Shown: positions 32,874-43,500 of the stretch, piece after piece | How positions within the stretch are numbered: the stretch's first letter is position 1 | Layout: the number at the start of each line of letters is the position of its first letter | DNA from: Dugong dugon | Lineage: Eukaryota > Chordata > Mammalia > Sirenia > Dugongidae | NCBI GenBank assembly: GCA_030035585.1 | Contig: CM057465.1 | Span: forward strand, 29,034,001 to 29,098,000 | Reading direction: 5' to 3' | DNA length: 64,000 nt | The notes under the pieces: generated by a model | Databases searched by the model: none | The model's input: only the letters and a program-made list of their open reading frames with translations | What the model was told of the DNA's origin: nothing | Translations under genes and position numbers: made by a program

Positions 32874-33038
32874 GGAGGCCTGGAGGTGCAGTGGTTAAGA
32901 GCTCGGCTGTTAACCAAAAGGTTGACAGTTCAAATCCACCAGCTGCTCCACGACAGAAAAATGTCTGCTTCACTAAAGATTTACACCTTGGAAACCCTGT
33001 GGGGCAGTTCTCCATGGCAATGGAATTTTTGGTTTGGT
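32874..33038 (+). mobile_element. AfroSINE: AfroSINE, long form with internal deletion
   Basis: The head GGAGGCCTGGAGGTGCAGTG and the long-form module (CGACAGAAAAATGTCTGCTT, AAAGATTTACACCTTGG) are present. The segment between GGGGCAGTTCT and the tail GGCAATGGAATTTTTGG is missing about 30 bp. Confidence 0.9.
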
Positions 33039-33963
33039 GCTTGAGAAGTTGGAACTCTCAGATTCCTCTGCATGTTCTAGGTCAGAAGAAGTGTCCCTCT
33101 TTTGCAAGAGAGAAGCCTCTCCTTGCTTGCATGCTTCCCTTCCTCAGGATCTTTCCCTATCCTCCTTATTGCCTTTAGACCAATAAATGAGGTCAAGTCT
33201 TAGCATGGCCCAAGCACCTAAATAGAAGGAAAAGAACAGTAGAATGTGGTTCATGTATGCCAGCAAGAACTGGAAAAACTTGTTTCCCAATGAGTCTTGA
33301 AATGTTGTACTGGGATAAGGAATAGGAGGGGTGAAATATAAGACTAGATAGTGGGCACTATTGATATGGGAGCAGCCTATCATAACTAAGGATTTAACAC
33401 TGAGGAAAGATGACCTTGACCTGGTCCTATCATATTGTTGGGATGACTTTCTGAAGCTTGGAAATGATAGCTTATAGTAAATAAAGTAAAATCACTAGAA
33501 CTGCCTTGGCAGAGTATTGAGAAAGGAGTATGAGTACGAGACTCAGAAAACGAAGAGTGTTAGGATTAATTTATTATGTAAATTAAGAAAACCTACATCT
33601 GATGTTTCCTTGAGAGTCCCAGAGACATTGTTTTTACTAAAGTGATAAGGAATTCACCAGCAAGAAAGATACTGAATTTGATAAGAAGCTTAGTGGTGAC
33701 TGTCTCTGTAGGCCTGGGTTGTTAATAGCAGATGCTTGTATAAAACTAGTCTCCCTGGGATCGATAAGGTTAAAGTCATAGCATATTTGATGTTAGGTGG
33801 TAGCATTTAACTATCAGCAGCAAAGTGGATATAATCACTTTGATCGGAGGCAAGCTCAGAATGGCATGTGCAGGGTCTACTTTTATGGATCCATATGAGT
33901 TAATACACTCTTCAGTTCCTAGGGATAAGACAGATGGTCAGCCAGCAGAGATACTTGACCTAC
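33039..33963. other. No recognised feature
   Basis: Purine-rich DNA without a family I can name. It could be old ERV-internal sequence, but no conserved protein motif survives. Confidence 0.4.
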
Positions 33964-34112
33964 ATCAGGGGTGAGCAAACTACAGTCAGTGGAACAGTCA
34001 TGTCTATTTGTTTACATATTGTTTATGAATGCTTTTGTGCTACAATGGCAAAGTTAAACCTAAAATATTTACTAGCTCATCCTTTACAGATGAATTTTGC
34101 TGAACTCTGACC
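33964..34112 (+). mobile_element. Old DNA-transposon MITE
   Basis: ATCAGGGGTGAGCAAACTAC at the left, TTTACATATTGTTTATGAAT and TTTGTGCTACAATGGCAAAG in the middle and CCTAAAATATTTACTAGCTC with TTTGCTGAACTCTGA at the right follow a common eutherian hAT-type MITE that begins 'ggttggcaaactac'. Subfamily not assigned. Confidence 0.65.
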
Positions 34113-34509
34113 TATATAATCTAAAAAGACCAAGAACAGGTGAGAAGAAGATTTTATGTCAGTCTCCGTAATGGAAAATCACAATCCTGGTTTCCAGGCC
34201 TTAACCAGTTTTGAGACTCAGAGTTACTGATCGAAAGAAAGGAAGGATCCTGCTGAAGGAATATACATAGAAAGCACATTAAATAACCTCATTCCTTTTC
34301 CTTTAATATAAAAAAATATACACTGGGAAAAGCTTCTGAGAACTCTTGGTACAGATTTTGAGCTGACACTCATACCAGTTGACCCAAAACACCAACATGC
34401 CCCCCACCCCTGCCCAACACACACGTTGAAAGAGGCTATACAAAGGCCAAGTGATAAATGAATTGTTAAATCACTGCTTAATTTCATGTGTTATTATTTT
34501 TAATGTTCC
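34113..34509. other. No recognised feature
   Basis: Short unassigned stretch with a C-rich run at 34398-34420. Confidence 0.5.
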
Positions 34510-34519
34510 TGCACTTGTA

Positions 34520-34658
34520 GGAAAACACTGGTGGCGTAGTGGTCAAGAGCTATAGCTGCTAACCAAAATGTTGACAGTTAGAATCCACCAGGCACTCCTT
34601 GGAAACCCTATGGGGCAGTCTCTATGAGTTGGAATCGACTCCATGGCAGCAGGTATTT
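34520..34658 (+). mobile_element. AfroSINE: AfroSINE, short form, with perfect 10-bp target-site duplication
   Basis: The element lacks ~20 bp of the TCTACTCTGTCCTATAGGG core but is otherwise whole. TGCACTTGTA at 34510-34519 and 34659-34668 are its target-site duplications. Confidence 0.94.
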
Positions 34659-34811
34659 TGCACTTGTATATGTAAGTGCAATTACTTTGCAATTCTTTTA
34701 CTATCATTTTTAGGTTTTAGTTATCCTCACTACTCTGGTTTTGTAAAACAAATTTCAAAGCTTTTCTTTTTCTCTATGTTTTGGGAAAATGAACTTAATG
34801 ACGGAGATACA

Positions 34812-35010
34812 ATAAAACCAGTTGCGGTCAAGTCAATTCCAACCACGGCGACGCCATGTGTTGCAGAGTAGAGCTGCACTCCATACGGTTTTCAAGGCTG
34901 TGACCTTTATGACAGGTCTGTCTTCTGAGGTGCCTCTGGATGGGTTAGAATTACCACCCTTTCCATCAGTAGTAGAGGGCTTACCCATTTGCACCACCCA
35001 GAGTCTGTTA
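34812..35010 (-). mobile_element. AfroSINE: AfroSINE, second form
   Basis: AACCAGTTGCGGTCAAGTCA (tail) to CACCACCCAGAGTCTGTTA (head complement). About 15-20% diverged with a rearranged central block (GACAGGTCTGTCTTCTGAGG). Confidence 0.85.
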
Positions 35011-35059
35011 ATTATTGAAGGTAAGAACAGGGAGCTGTGCAAATCTAAACCTCCTAGCC

Positions 35060-35245
35060 AGAGATGAATTTGCTCCCAGGAGACATTTGACAATGCGTGG
35101 AGGCATTTTTAGTTGTCACACTGTGGGTGCTACTGGTACTTAGTGTGTACAGCTAGGGATACTACTAAACATTCTACAAAGCACAGGGGAATATCCCACA
35201 ACAAAGTATTATCCTGCCCAAACTATCAATTGTAGCAAAGTTGAT
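35060..35245 (+). mobile_element. MER20: MER20-like hAT MITE
   Basis: CAGGAGACATTTGACAATGC, TTTTTAGTTGTCACACTGTG, GGTGCTACTGGTACTTAGTG, AACATTCTACAAAGCACAGG and ACAACAAAGTATTATCCTGC occur in the exact order of MER20, ending in GTTGATAAACCTT. Confidence 0.85.
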
Positions 35246-35289
35246 AAACCTTGGGTAAATGTAAAGTTGATAAAGAGTGAGTAGGGAAT

Positions 35290-36260
35290 AGTAAGGTGAA
35301 GTAAAAGGACAAAGAAGCAAATGAGTGTTCTATTGTAGAATGAGTAGCATGTGCCAATGTGAGAGAGACTAGCATGTTATTTGAGGAACTATGTAGCTTA
35401 ATAGATCGTTAATATGATTGGGTTTGGAAGGATTGGGATGGGGATTGAAACTGACAAACTAAACTGAGTCAGATGATAAAGACCTTGTATCCCATGTCAG
35501 AGAGTTTGGCAGAGGATAAAAAGTTATAAGCATTATACGAAGGACAGTAACATGATGAGAACTGACTTTTAGAAAGATCACTGTAACTAAAGAGCAGAGA
35601 CTATACTGGAGAAAAGCAAAACCAGAACGGAGCAAAAAAGAAAAGAGGCTTATTGAAGTAATTCCGGTGAAAGAATATAAGAAAGGGGGCAAAGAGATAG
35701 GGAACTGAAACATGATGCATATATTAAAATTGTAGGATTAATATGACTTTATTTTCCCTCAGATATGGACATTCAAGGTGAGGGAGAAGTTAAGGACAAT
35801 ACCCAGAAGTTGGGCTAGGAAGACAACATGAATAGATGTGACATTGGATACAGATAAAGAACACAGGAAAAAGAACAGAGTGTTTGGAAAATGATAGATC
35901 CATGATTAGTTCTCTGATTTGGAGGATCAGTTGAAATTATCCAGTGTGTAGTACTATTAAAAGTCTAGAATTCATCAGAGAGATTGGGACAATAATTTTT
36001 TTAATAGCAATTTCAGGTAGATAAAATCACACACAAAAGAAATATAGAAGAGACTTGAAAAATAGACCTTGTTGAACACCAATATTTACAGTATTGACAA
36101 AACAACTGGGGAAACCCTCAAGAAATTTTGAGGAGTGGTCAGAGGGGTAGGAAGAAAGCAGAGAAGAATGTTGACACAGAACCCAAACAAGGAGAATTTC
36201 AAAGAGAAGGTAATGGTCAATATTATCAAATGCTGTAAAGAATTTGAATTTGAAAAGAAC
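35290..36260 (+). mobile_element. Ancient repeat, same family as at 7575
   Basis: TTTAGAAAGATCACTGTAAC, GTGAGGGAGAAGTTAAGGAC and TATTATCAAATGCTGTAAAG mark successive parts of the family. Very diverged; boundaries are approximate. Confidence 0.5.
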
Positions 36261-36280
36261 TATCAAGTACTCCTTAACTA

Positions 36281-36437
36281 TAAACCCTTTGCTGTCTGAT
36301 TGATTCCTACTCATAGTGACCTTATAGGACAGAGTAGAACTTCCCCATAGGGTTTCCAAGAAGGGGTCGGTGGATTCGAATTGCCGATCTTTTGGTTAGC
36401 AGCTGAACTCTTAACCACTGTGCCCACCAGGGCTCCT
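36281..36437 (-). mobile_element. AfroSINE: AfroSINE, short form
   Basis: Complement of GGAGCCCTGGTGGGCACAGT at the right end, tail TTTGCTGTCTGATTGATTCC at the left. Inserted at the end of an ancient repeat. Confidence 0.92.
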
Positions 36438-36859
36438 ATTAATTATATTGCACCTAGAAATTCTTGTAGAGCAATTTCTGTGGTTGGCAGATTCAAACTG
36501 CCGTGGGTTGAATGAGAGGTGAGAAAGAGCACTAGAGGAGTCAGCACTGATATAAAGCAACGGTAAAGGGTAATGGTTCTTGTAGAGAATGTGGCCACCA
36601 TTAGACTACTAAGTTTGCACTACTCTGATGGCTTGCACTTTGCTGTGATGCTGAAAGCTGTGCTACTGGTATTTCAAATACCAGCAGAATCACCCTTGGT
36701 ACACAGGTTTCAGTGGAGCTTCCAGACTAAGATAGACTAGGAATAAGGATTTGGCAATCTAATTCTAAAAACAAATTGGCCAGTGAAAACCTTATGAATA
36801 GCAGCAGAACATTGTCTGGTATAGTGCCTGAAGATGAGTCCCTTAAGTTAGGGGGAAAG

Positions 36860-37013
36860 AAAAAACTTTACTGTTAAGTGAACTGCAACTCACAACTACC
36901 CTATAGGGCAGAGTAGAACTGCCCCATAGGGTTTCCAAAGAGCTGCTGGTGGATTTGAACTGCCAACCTTTTGGTTAGCAGCCAAATGCTTAACTACTGT
37001 AGACCAGGGCTCT
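36860..37013 (-). mobile_element. AfroSINE: AfroSINE inside the RTE 5' UTR
   Basis: Short form. RTE sequence reads continuously across it (CCTTAAGTTAG on the left, GTTTGGAAGGCACTCAAAA on the right), so the SINE is younger. CTTAAGTT / CTTAGTTT at the edges may be its target-site duplication. Confidence 0.92.
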
Positions 37014-37138
37014 CTTAGTTTGGAAGGCACTCAAAATGTAGCTAGGAAAGGACTGCCTCCTCAAAGTAGAGTCCAGCTTGACTATGTGGATAGAGTAAAG
37101 CCGTCTTGACCTTCTTTGCTGATGTGGCATGACTCAAA

Positions 37139-37558
37139 ATGAGAAGGAACAGCTGCGAATATCCATTAATAATCAGCACGTGGAATGCACAAAGTATGAA
37201 TGTAGCAAAATTGGAAGCTGTCAAAAATGAAATAGAACACATAGGAAAGATTGATATCCTAGGCGTTAGTGAGCTGAAATGGGCTGGCAATGGCCATTTT
37301 GAATCAGACAATCATATGGTCTACTATGCTGAGAATGACAAATTAAAGAGGATTGGTGTTGCATTCATTGTCACAAAGAACATTTCAAGATCTATACTGA
37401 AGTACAACGCTGTCAGTGGTAGGGTAATATTCATATGCCTACAAGGAAGTCCGGTTAATACAACTATTATTCAAATTTACTCACCACCCACTAATGCAAA
37501 AGAGGAAGAAATTGAAGATTTTTCTCAACTTCTGCAGTCTGAAATTGATCAAACATGA
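37139..37558 (+). pseudogene. RTE-EN: RTE endonuclease domain, partial but open
   Basis: This 139-codon open frame starts MRRNSCEYPLIISTWNAQSM and has the APE-type endonuclease order: N in STWNAQSMN, E in LGVSELKWAGNGHFES, VYYAEND and a YSPPTNAKEEEIEDFS segment. It ends at a TGA where the family continues toward the D/N and SDH motifs, so the domain is truncated. The frame downstream (37683-37898) contains scrambled remnants. The family nicks target DNA for RTE retrotransposition; this copy cannot. Confidence 0.88.
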
Positions 37559-38372
37559 AATCAAGATGCATTGACAGTTACTGGCGGTCGGAAAGTGAAA
37601 GCTGGAAGAAAAGAAGAAGGATCAGTAGTTGGAAAATGTGGCCTTGGTGATAGAAGCGAAGCCAGAGATCACATGATAGAATTTGGCAAGAACAATGACT
37701 TCCTCATTGCAAATACCTTTTTTCAATAATGTAATCAGAGACTATACACATGGACCTCGCTGCATGGAATACAGAGGAATCATATCCACTACATCTGTGG
37801 AAAGAGATGATAGAAAAGCTCAATATCATCAGTCAGAACAAAGCCAGGGGCCATCTGTGGAACAGACCATCAGTTGCTCATATGTAAGTTCAAATTGAAG
37901 CTGAAGAAAATTAAAACAAGTCCACAAAAGACAAAGTATATCCTTGAGTATATCCCACTTGAATTTAGAGACCATCTCAAGAACAGATTTGATTCACTGA
38001 GCACTAATGACTAATGACCAGACGAGTTGTGGGATAACATCAAGTACAACATACAGGAAGAAACCAAAAGTTCATTAGAGATCCATATTGGTGACCATTC
38101 CAAAGAAATGTGATCTAACAGAATGCAGAAATTACTGAACAATATCATGACTATTACACACAAGTAAAGTTTTGCTGAAGATAATTCAAAAACGCTCGCA
38201 GCAGTACATCAACAGGGGACTGTCAGAAATTCAAACGGGATTCAGAATGGGATGTGGAACGAGGGATATCATTGATGATGTCACATCGATCTTAAAGCAG
38301 AGAATACCAGAAATATATTTACCCGTATGATATTGACTATGCAAAGACATTCGACTGTGTGAATCATAACCA

Positions 38373-38924
38373 ATGACGGACAACATTTCAAAGAGTGGGA
38401 ATTCCAAACACCTAACTGTGCTCATGTGGAACCTGTACAAAGACCAAGAGGCAGTCTTTCAAACAGAACAAGGGGGTACCACATGGTTTAAAATCAGAAA
38501 AGATGAGTGTCAGGTTTGTATCCTTTCACCATACTTATTCAATCTGTATGCTGTGCAAATAATCAGAGAATACAGACTATGCAAAGAACACCGTGGCATT
38601 AGGATTGGAAGAAGACTCATTAAAAACCTGTGTTATGCAGATGACACAGTTTTACTTGCTGAAAGCAAAGGAAGCTTGAAGCACTTACTGATGAAGATCA
38701 AAGACTACAGCCATCAGTATGCATTACACCTCAACATGAAGAAAACGAAAATCCTCTCAGCTGGACCAATAAGCAACATCAGGATAAACGGATTAAAGAT
38801 TGAACTAGTCAAAAATTTCATTTTACTTTGGTCCACAATCAACATCCTTGGAAGCAGCAATCAAGAAATCAAACCCTGTATTGCACTGGGCAAATCTGCT
38901 GCAAAAGTCCTCTTTAAAGTGTTA
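38373..38924 (+). pseudogene. RTE-RT: RTE reverse transcriptase palm/thumb, truncated by insertion
   Basis: The open frame (to 38969 if read into the next element) contains SPYLFNLYAVQIIREYRL, then LCYADDTVLLAESKGSL with the catalytic YADD box intact, and LKHLLMKIKDYSHQYALHLN. After KVLFKVL the RTE part ends at the TTAA where the inserted element begins, so the last residues of the longer frame are not RTE. Earlier RT motifs are damaged or deleted. Confidence 0.88.
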
Positions 38925-38925
38925 A

Positions 38926-41900
38926 CCCTTTCATGGGTGAATTTTTTTTTTTTTTGGAAGTTTTGGTGAAGCCATATTTTTTCACTAATGAAATGGATGC
39001 TGATTCATTGTATATTGATAGCTTTTTTATTATTTGAAAAAATGCAGTGCCAATATCAAGCAGGACATATCAGTCTTATGTTCCATGAAGCACATCACAC
39101 AGGCAGGCTATACTGACCCCATGACACATCACACTTCCTGGTTACACCTAAGCAGTAAAATATCTTACTCAACTTATCCAAAATGCATAAAAATACACAT
39201 GAAATACTAAACATTGCTCTTGCTATACATAATTGTTATCAGTTTGGTTTAGAGTGGGCCATATCAGTGCCGTGGCCCAGGAAGTGTATCACAAATTGTT
39301 TTCACCCAACAAATAACTAGTCTTTCAACATTGTGAAAATGACAATTCTACCCAAAGCAATCTACAAATGCAATGCAATCCTGATCCAAATACCAACAAC
39401 ATTCTTTAACGAGATGGAAAAAATAATCATTAACTTTATATGGAAAGGGAAGCGTCCCTGGATAAGTAAAGCATTATTGAAGAGGAAGAATAAAGTAGGA
39501 GGACTCGCACTACCTGTCCTCAGAACCTACTATACCGCTATGGTAGTCAAAACAGCCTGATACTGGTACAACAACAGATACATTGACCAATGGAACAGAA
39601 TCGAGAACCCAGAAGTAAATCCATCCACCTACGGTCACCTGATCTTCGACAAGTTCCCAAAGTCCATCAAATGGGGAAAAGACAATCTTTTTAACAAATG
39701 GTGCTGGCAAAATTGGACATCTGTCTACAAAAAAAAAAAAAAATGAAACAGGACCCATACTTCACACCATACACAAAAACTAATTCAAAATGGATCAAAG
39801 ACCTAAGTCTAAAACCAAAAACTATAAAGATCACAGAAGAAAAAATAGGGTCAACCCTAGAGACCCTAATACATGGCATTAACAGGATACAAACCTTAAC
39901 TAACAACATACAAACTCCAGAAGATAAGCTAGATAACTGGGATCTTCTAAAGATTAAACACTTATGCTCATCAAAAGACTTCACCAAAAGAGTAAAAAGA
40001 GAACCTACAGACTTAGGAAAAATTTTTGGCCTTTACAAATCTGACAAAGGTCTAATCTCTAAAATCTACAAGAAAATTCAACACCTATACCACAAAAAGA
40101 CAAATAATCCAGTTAAAAATGGGCAGAGGAAATGAACAAACACTTAACCAAAGAAGACATTCAAGCAGCCAACAGACACATGAGGAAATGCTCGAGATCA
40201 CTAGCAATTAGGCCATACTCTCAGGTTTTCTCCAGTCTCTGTCAGGCCAGTAAGTCTGGTCTTTTTTTGTGAGTTAGAATTTTGTTCTACATTTTTCTCC
40301 TGCTTTGTCCGAGACCCTCTATTGTGATCCCTGTCAGAGCAGTCAGTGGTGGTAGCCAGGCACTATCTAGTTGTACTGGACTCAGTCTGGTGGAGGCCAT
40401 AGTAGTTGTGGTCTGTTAGTCCGTTGGACTAATATTTCCCTTGTGTCTTTAGCTTTCTTCATTTTCCCTTGCTCCTGAAGGGGTGAGACCAGTGGAGTAT
40501 CTTAGATGGCTGCTCACAGGCTTTTAAGACCCCAGACGCTACCCACCAAAGGAGAATGTAGAACATATTCTTTATAAACTATGTTATGCCAATTGAATTA
40601 GATGTTCCCTGAGACCATGGTCCCCACAGCCCTCGGCCCAGCAATTCAGTCCCTAAGGGAGCTTCCATGACCTTATCCTGAACAAGTTGTGCTGGCTTCC
40701 CCAGTATTCTGTACTGTCTTACACTTCACCATAGTTACCACTTATCTATTGTCTATTTAGAGTTTTTCCACCCCCACCCCTCCCCCTTGTAACCATCAAA
40801 GATTGTTTATTTTTGTGTGTAAACCTTTTCATGAGTTTTTATAGTAGTGGTCTCATACAATATTTGTCCTTTTGTGATTGACTTATTTCACACAGCATAA
40901 TGCCTTCCAGTTTCATCCTAGTTTGTTTATCCATTCATCTGCTGATGGGCATCTGGGTTGTTTCCATCTTTTTGCTATTGTGAACAATGCTACAATGAAC
41001 ATAGATGTGCATATGTCTAGTCCTGCGACGGCTCTTATTTCTCTAGGATATATTCCTAGGAGTGGGATTGCTGGATCATATGGTATTTCTATTTATAGCT
41101 TTCTAAGGAAGCGCCATATCATTTTCCAAAATGGTTGTACAATTTTGCATTCCCACTGGTAGTGCGTATGAGTTCCAATCTCCCTGCAGCCTCCCTAGCA
41201 TTTGTTATTTTCTGTTTTTTTGATTCATGCCAGTAATGCTGGGGTGAGATGGTATCTCATTATGGTTTTAATTTGCATTTCTCTAATGGCTAGTGATTGT
41301 GAGTATTTTCTCATGTATCTGTTGGCTGCTTGAATGTCTTCTTTGGTGAAGTGTCTGTTCATTTCCTTTGCCCATTTTTTAATTGGATGATTTGTCTTTT
41401 TGCTGTAGAGGTGTTGATTTTCTTGTAGATTTTAGAGATTAGACCTTTGACTTGTACTGTCCAAAAAATTTTTCCAGTCTGTAGGTTCTCTTTTTACTCT
41501 TTTGGTGAAGTCTTTCGATGAGCATAAGTGTTTAATTTTTAGAAGATCCCAGTAATGAAGTCACTCCGGAGGTTCACCTTTTAGCCAAAGATTAGACAGA
41601 CCCATAGGACAAAAAGAGACTAAAGGGAGACACCAGCCCAGGGGCAAGGACTAGAAGGCAGGAGGGGACAGGAAAGTTGGTAATAGGCAACCCAAGGTTG
41701 AGAAGGGAGAGTACTGACATGTCATGGGTTTGTTGACCAATGCCATAAAACTATATGCATGTACTAACTGTATAATGAGAAGCTAGTTTGTTCTGTAAAC
41801 CTTTATCTACAGTTCAATGAAAAAAATAAAAAATAAAAAACCAAACCAAAACAAAAATAACTAGTGTACTTGAATGTTTCTGAATGCCAGTAACTCTACC

Positions 41901-42187
41901 TTCCTAATAACACAGAGGAAATAGTAAACATACTTACAAGCCTTATCTCACTGTACAGAAGCTAAAAAGACACGTTTCACACAATCACTCTTCCAGGAAA
42001 CATCCCCTCATATAAATGGCTCTCAACACTCCAGTGTGGCACGGACCACCTTTCTTGTTTTTTAGGCAGCTGCACCAGTTATCTGTCACAATGCTAGAAT
42101 GTACTAAAGTGGCTTAAATGCCTGTCAGTAACCCCAGGGGTGGAAAAATCTAACAAGAGCATATATATCCCCTGGTACATGATAAGG
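38926..42187 (+). mobile_element. Candidate piggyBac-type DNA transposon, non-autonomous
   Basis: RTE sequence is interrupted at TTAA (38922-38925) and resumes after TCAA (42188-42191), which is one transition from TTAA, the piggyBac target. The left end reads CCCTTTCATGGGTG. The right end, read inward on the opposite strand, reads CCTTATCATGTACC, matching 8 of the first 10 bases. Without the L1 nested inside it (39322-41854) and the duplicated target, the element is about 0.73 kb. Three imperfect ~35-bp units with CATATCAG and AAGTGTATCAC-like words lie at 39066-39104, 39108-39142 and 39259-39295. No transposase frame is visible. Confidence 0.6.
39322..41854 (+). mobile_element. L1: L1 insertion with plus/minus/plus segment order
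   Basis: Segment A (39322-40211, plus) holds late ORF2, from [15 protein letters not shown] to the CSRSLAIR-equivalent region. Segment B (40212-41552) is inverted and holds 3' UTR back to the same ORF2 region. Segment C (41553-41854, plus) is the end of the 3' UTR followed by A-rich sequence. AAATAACTAGT at 39311-39321 and 41855-41865 flanks the whole, a probable target-site duplication, so the three parts look like one insertion. A and B overlap by about 270 bp of L1 sequence. B plus C alone has the classic twin-primed layout with a ~30-bp loss at the junction. Not coding-competent. Confidence 0.82.
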
Positions 42188-42301
42188 TCAAAAAGCAAAG
42201 ATGTCACTTTGAGGACTAAGGTGCACCTAACCCAAGCCATGGTATTTTCAATCACCTCATATGCATGCAAAGCTGGACAGTGAATAAGGAGGACTGAAGA
42301 A

Positions 42302-42455
42302 GAATTTCTGGGTCTCACCATACTCATTTGTAAAATTGGGACTGTGGATAACTTTGTGGGTTTTTGTGAACTGAATATTAGATAATGCATTCATGTGAAA
42401 TACTTATCACAGTGCCTAGAAATTAACAGAGGATCAATAAATTAATTATCAGCTG
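42302..42455 (+). mobile_element. MIR: MIR SINE, 3' two-thirds
   Basis: CATACTCATTTGTAAAATTG, ATCACAGTGCCTAGAAATTA and GATCAATAAATTAATTATCA follow MIR. Its 5' part is missing where it meets the truncated RTE. Confidence 0.7.
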
Positions 42456-43500
42456 CCACATTCTTTCGTAATCTCACAATGCGTCAGAAGTTTTCGAAGG
42501 GCAAGGAGGGGCACAGCTTCCATTTAAATACTTAGGTTATGTTCTAGACCATAGGGATTTTTTTTTAAAGCTCTGCCCCCTATCTTTCATTATGATTCTT
42601 TTCACTCTCTTTTGGTGACTCTAGTTCTTGCCCTGTTTCCTTGTTCCTATTTTCTATCCCACCACCTTGTTGTTAGTTGCCCTTGAGTCAGCTCCAGTGT
42701 ATATGGCAACAGAACGAAATGTTGTCCAGTCCATTGAATTAATGCTTGTGTTTTAATATCCAGTTGGTTTAACTCTTGCCTTATCCCGGGTTGTCATCAT
42801 GCAGATCTGCCTCAGTTCATGCTCTGAGATGCTCCAAGCCAGCCCCATCATCGTTATCAGACCTGGATCCTAGGACCCCAATCTTAGGCTAGCACCATGC
42901 CACATTTCTCCGGAAGGGAAATTCCAAGAAGAGTGCTAGTCAGTGAGATGCTTTAATATAACTTTCACATATAAAGAGAGAACCTCATTGTATTGGCTTG
43001 CTTAACATGTGAGTTTTAGGAATACTGTACATAATTGTTATACAATTCTCATATCACTACTTCCATCACCATTAGTTGTGCCTCCTCCTTGTATTATCCA
43101 TAATTATTCATAATCTGAAGAGTAGATGCTGATTAATAGAAATTTTAGGGTGGAAATATTCATTTCACCTTCTTGATAAATATTTATTGTGCAATTTATA
43201 TTATGCCAAGGACACTGGCTATTTGTTTATTCATTCTTAGCCCCAAAATTGCCCATCTATTCTATTAACTTTACTACTAGAGCTAGAAAACTGCAAATGG
43301 CATTTCCCAGACTTCCTTACTAGCTGATTTTTTGTTAGGTTTTGCCGATGGGAAGCACTGGACAGAGAGTAGATACCAGAAAAAAGTGAGAGGCAATTCT
43401 GCTTTTAGCTCCAGTAGGAGCATACTGGTCATATTTGAAGAATTGAAGGATTCCAGTGTAGCTGGAGGAGGGAATGAATGAGAGGGGAAGAGGTAGGAAA
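42456..43500. other. Mostly unassigned, with a possible RTE/SINE 3' scrap
   Basis: At 42663-42735 the words TTGTTGTTAGTTGCCCTTGA and AACAGAACGAAATGTTGTCC resemble the complement of an RTE or RTE-tailed SINE end, but what follows does not extend the match. The rest shows no family I can support. Confidence 0.4.

Larger units (their letters stand above)
36606..42301 (+). mobile_element. RTE: RTE LINE (BovB-like), interrupted, lacking its 3' end
   Basis: The RTE runs from its 5' UTR (36606) through an endonuclease frame (37139-37558) and a reverse transcriptase frame (38373-38924), is broken at 38925 by a foreign element, and resumes at 42192-42301 with AAAGCAAAGATGTCACTTTG. An AfroSINE sits in the 5' UTR. 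About 0.7-0.8 kb between EN and RT, which would hold the RT fingers, appears to be deleted near 38095-38105. The element stops at 42301 inside ORF2-like sequence against a MIR, so the real 3' end was lost later. Confidence 0.9.

Noticed and set aside
38373-38969. A 198-codon RTE frame taken at full length
   Set aside because: The last ~15 codons come from the inserted element beyond the TTAA, so the RTE part is taken only to 38924.
39322-41854. Simple twin-primed L1 insertion
   Set aside because: Segments B and C alone fit, but the extra plus segment A inside the same target-site duplication does not, so it is reported as a more complex event.
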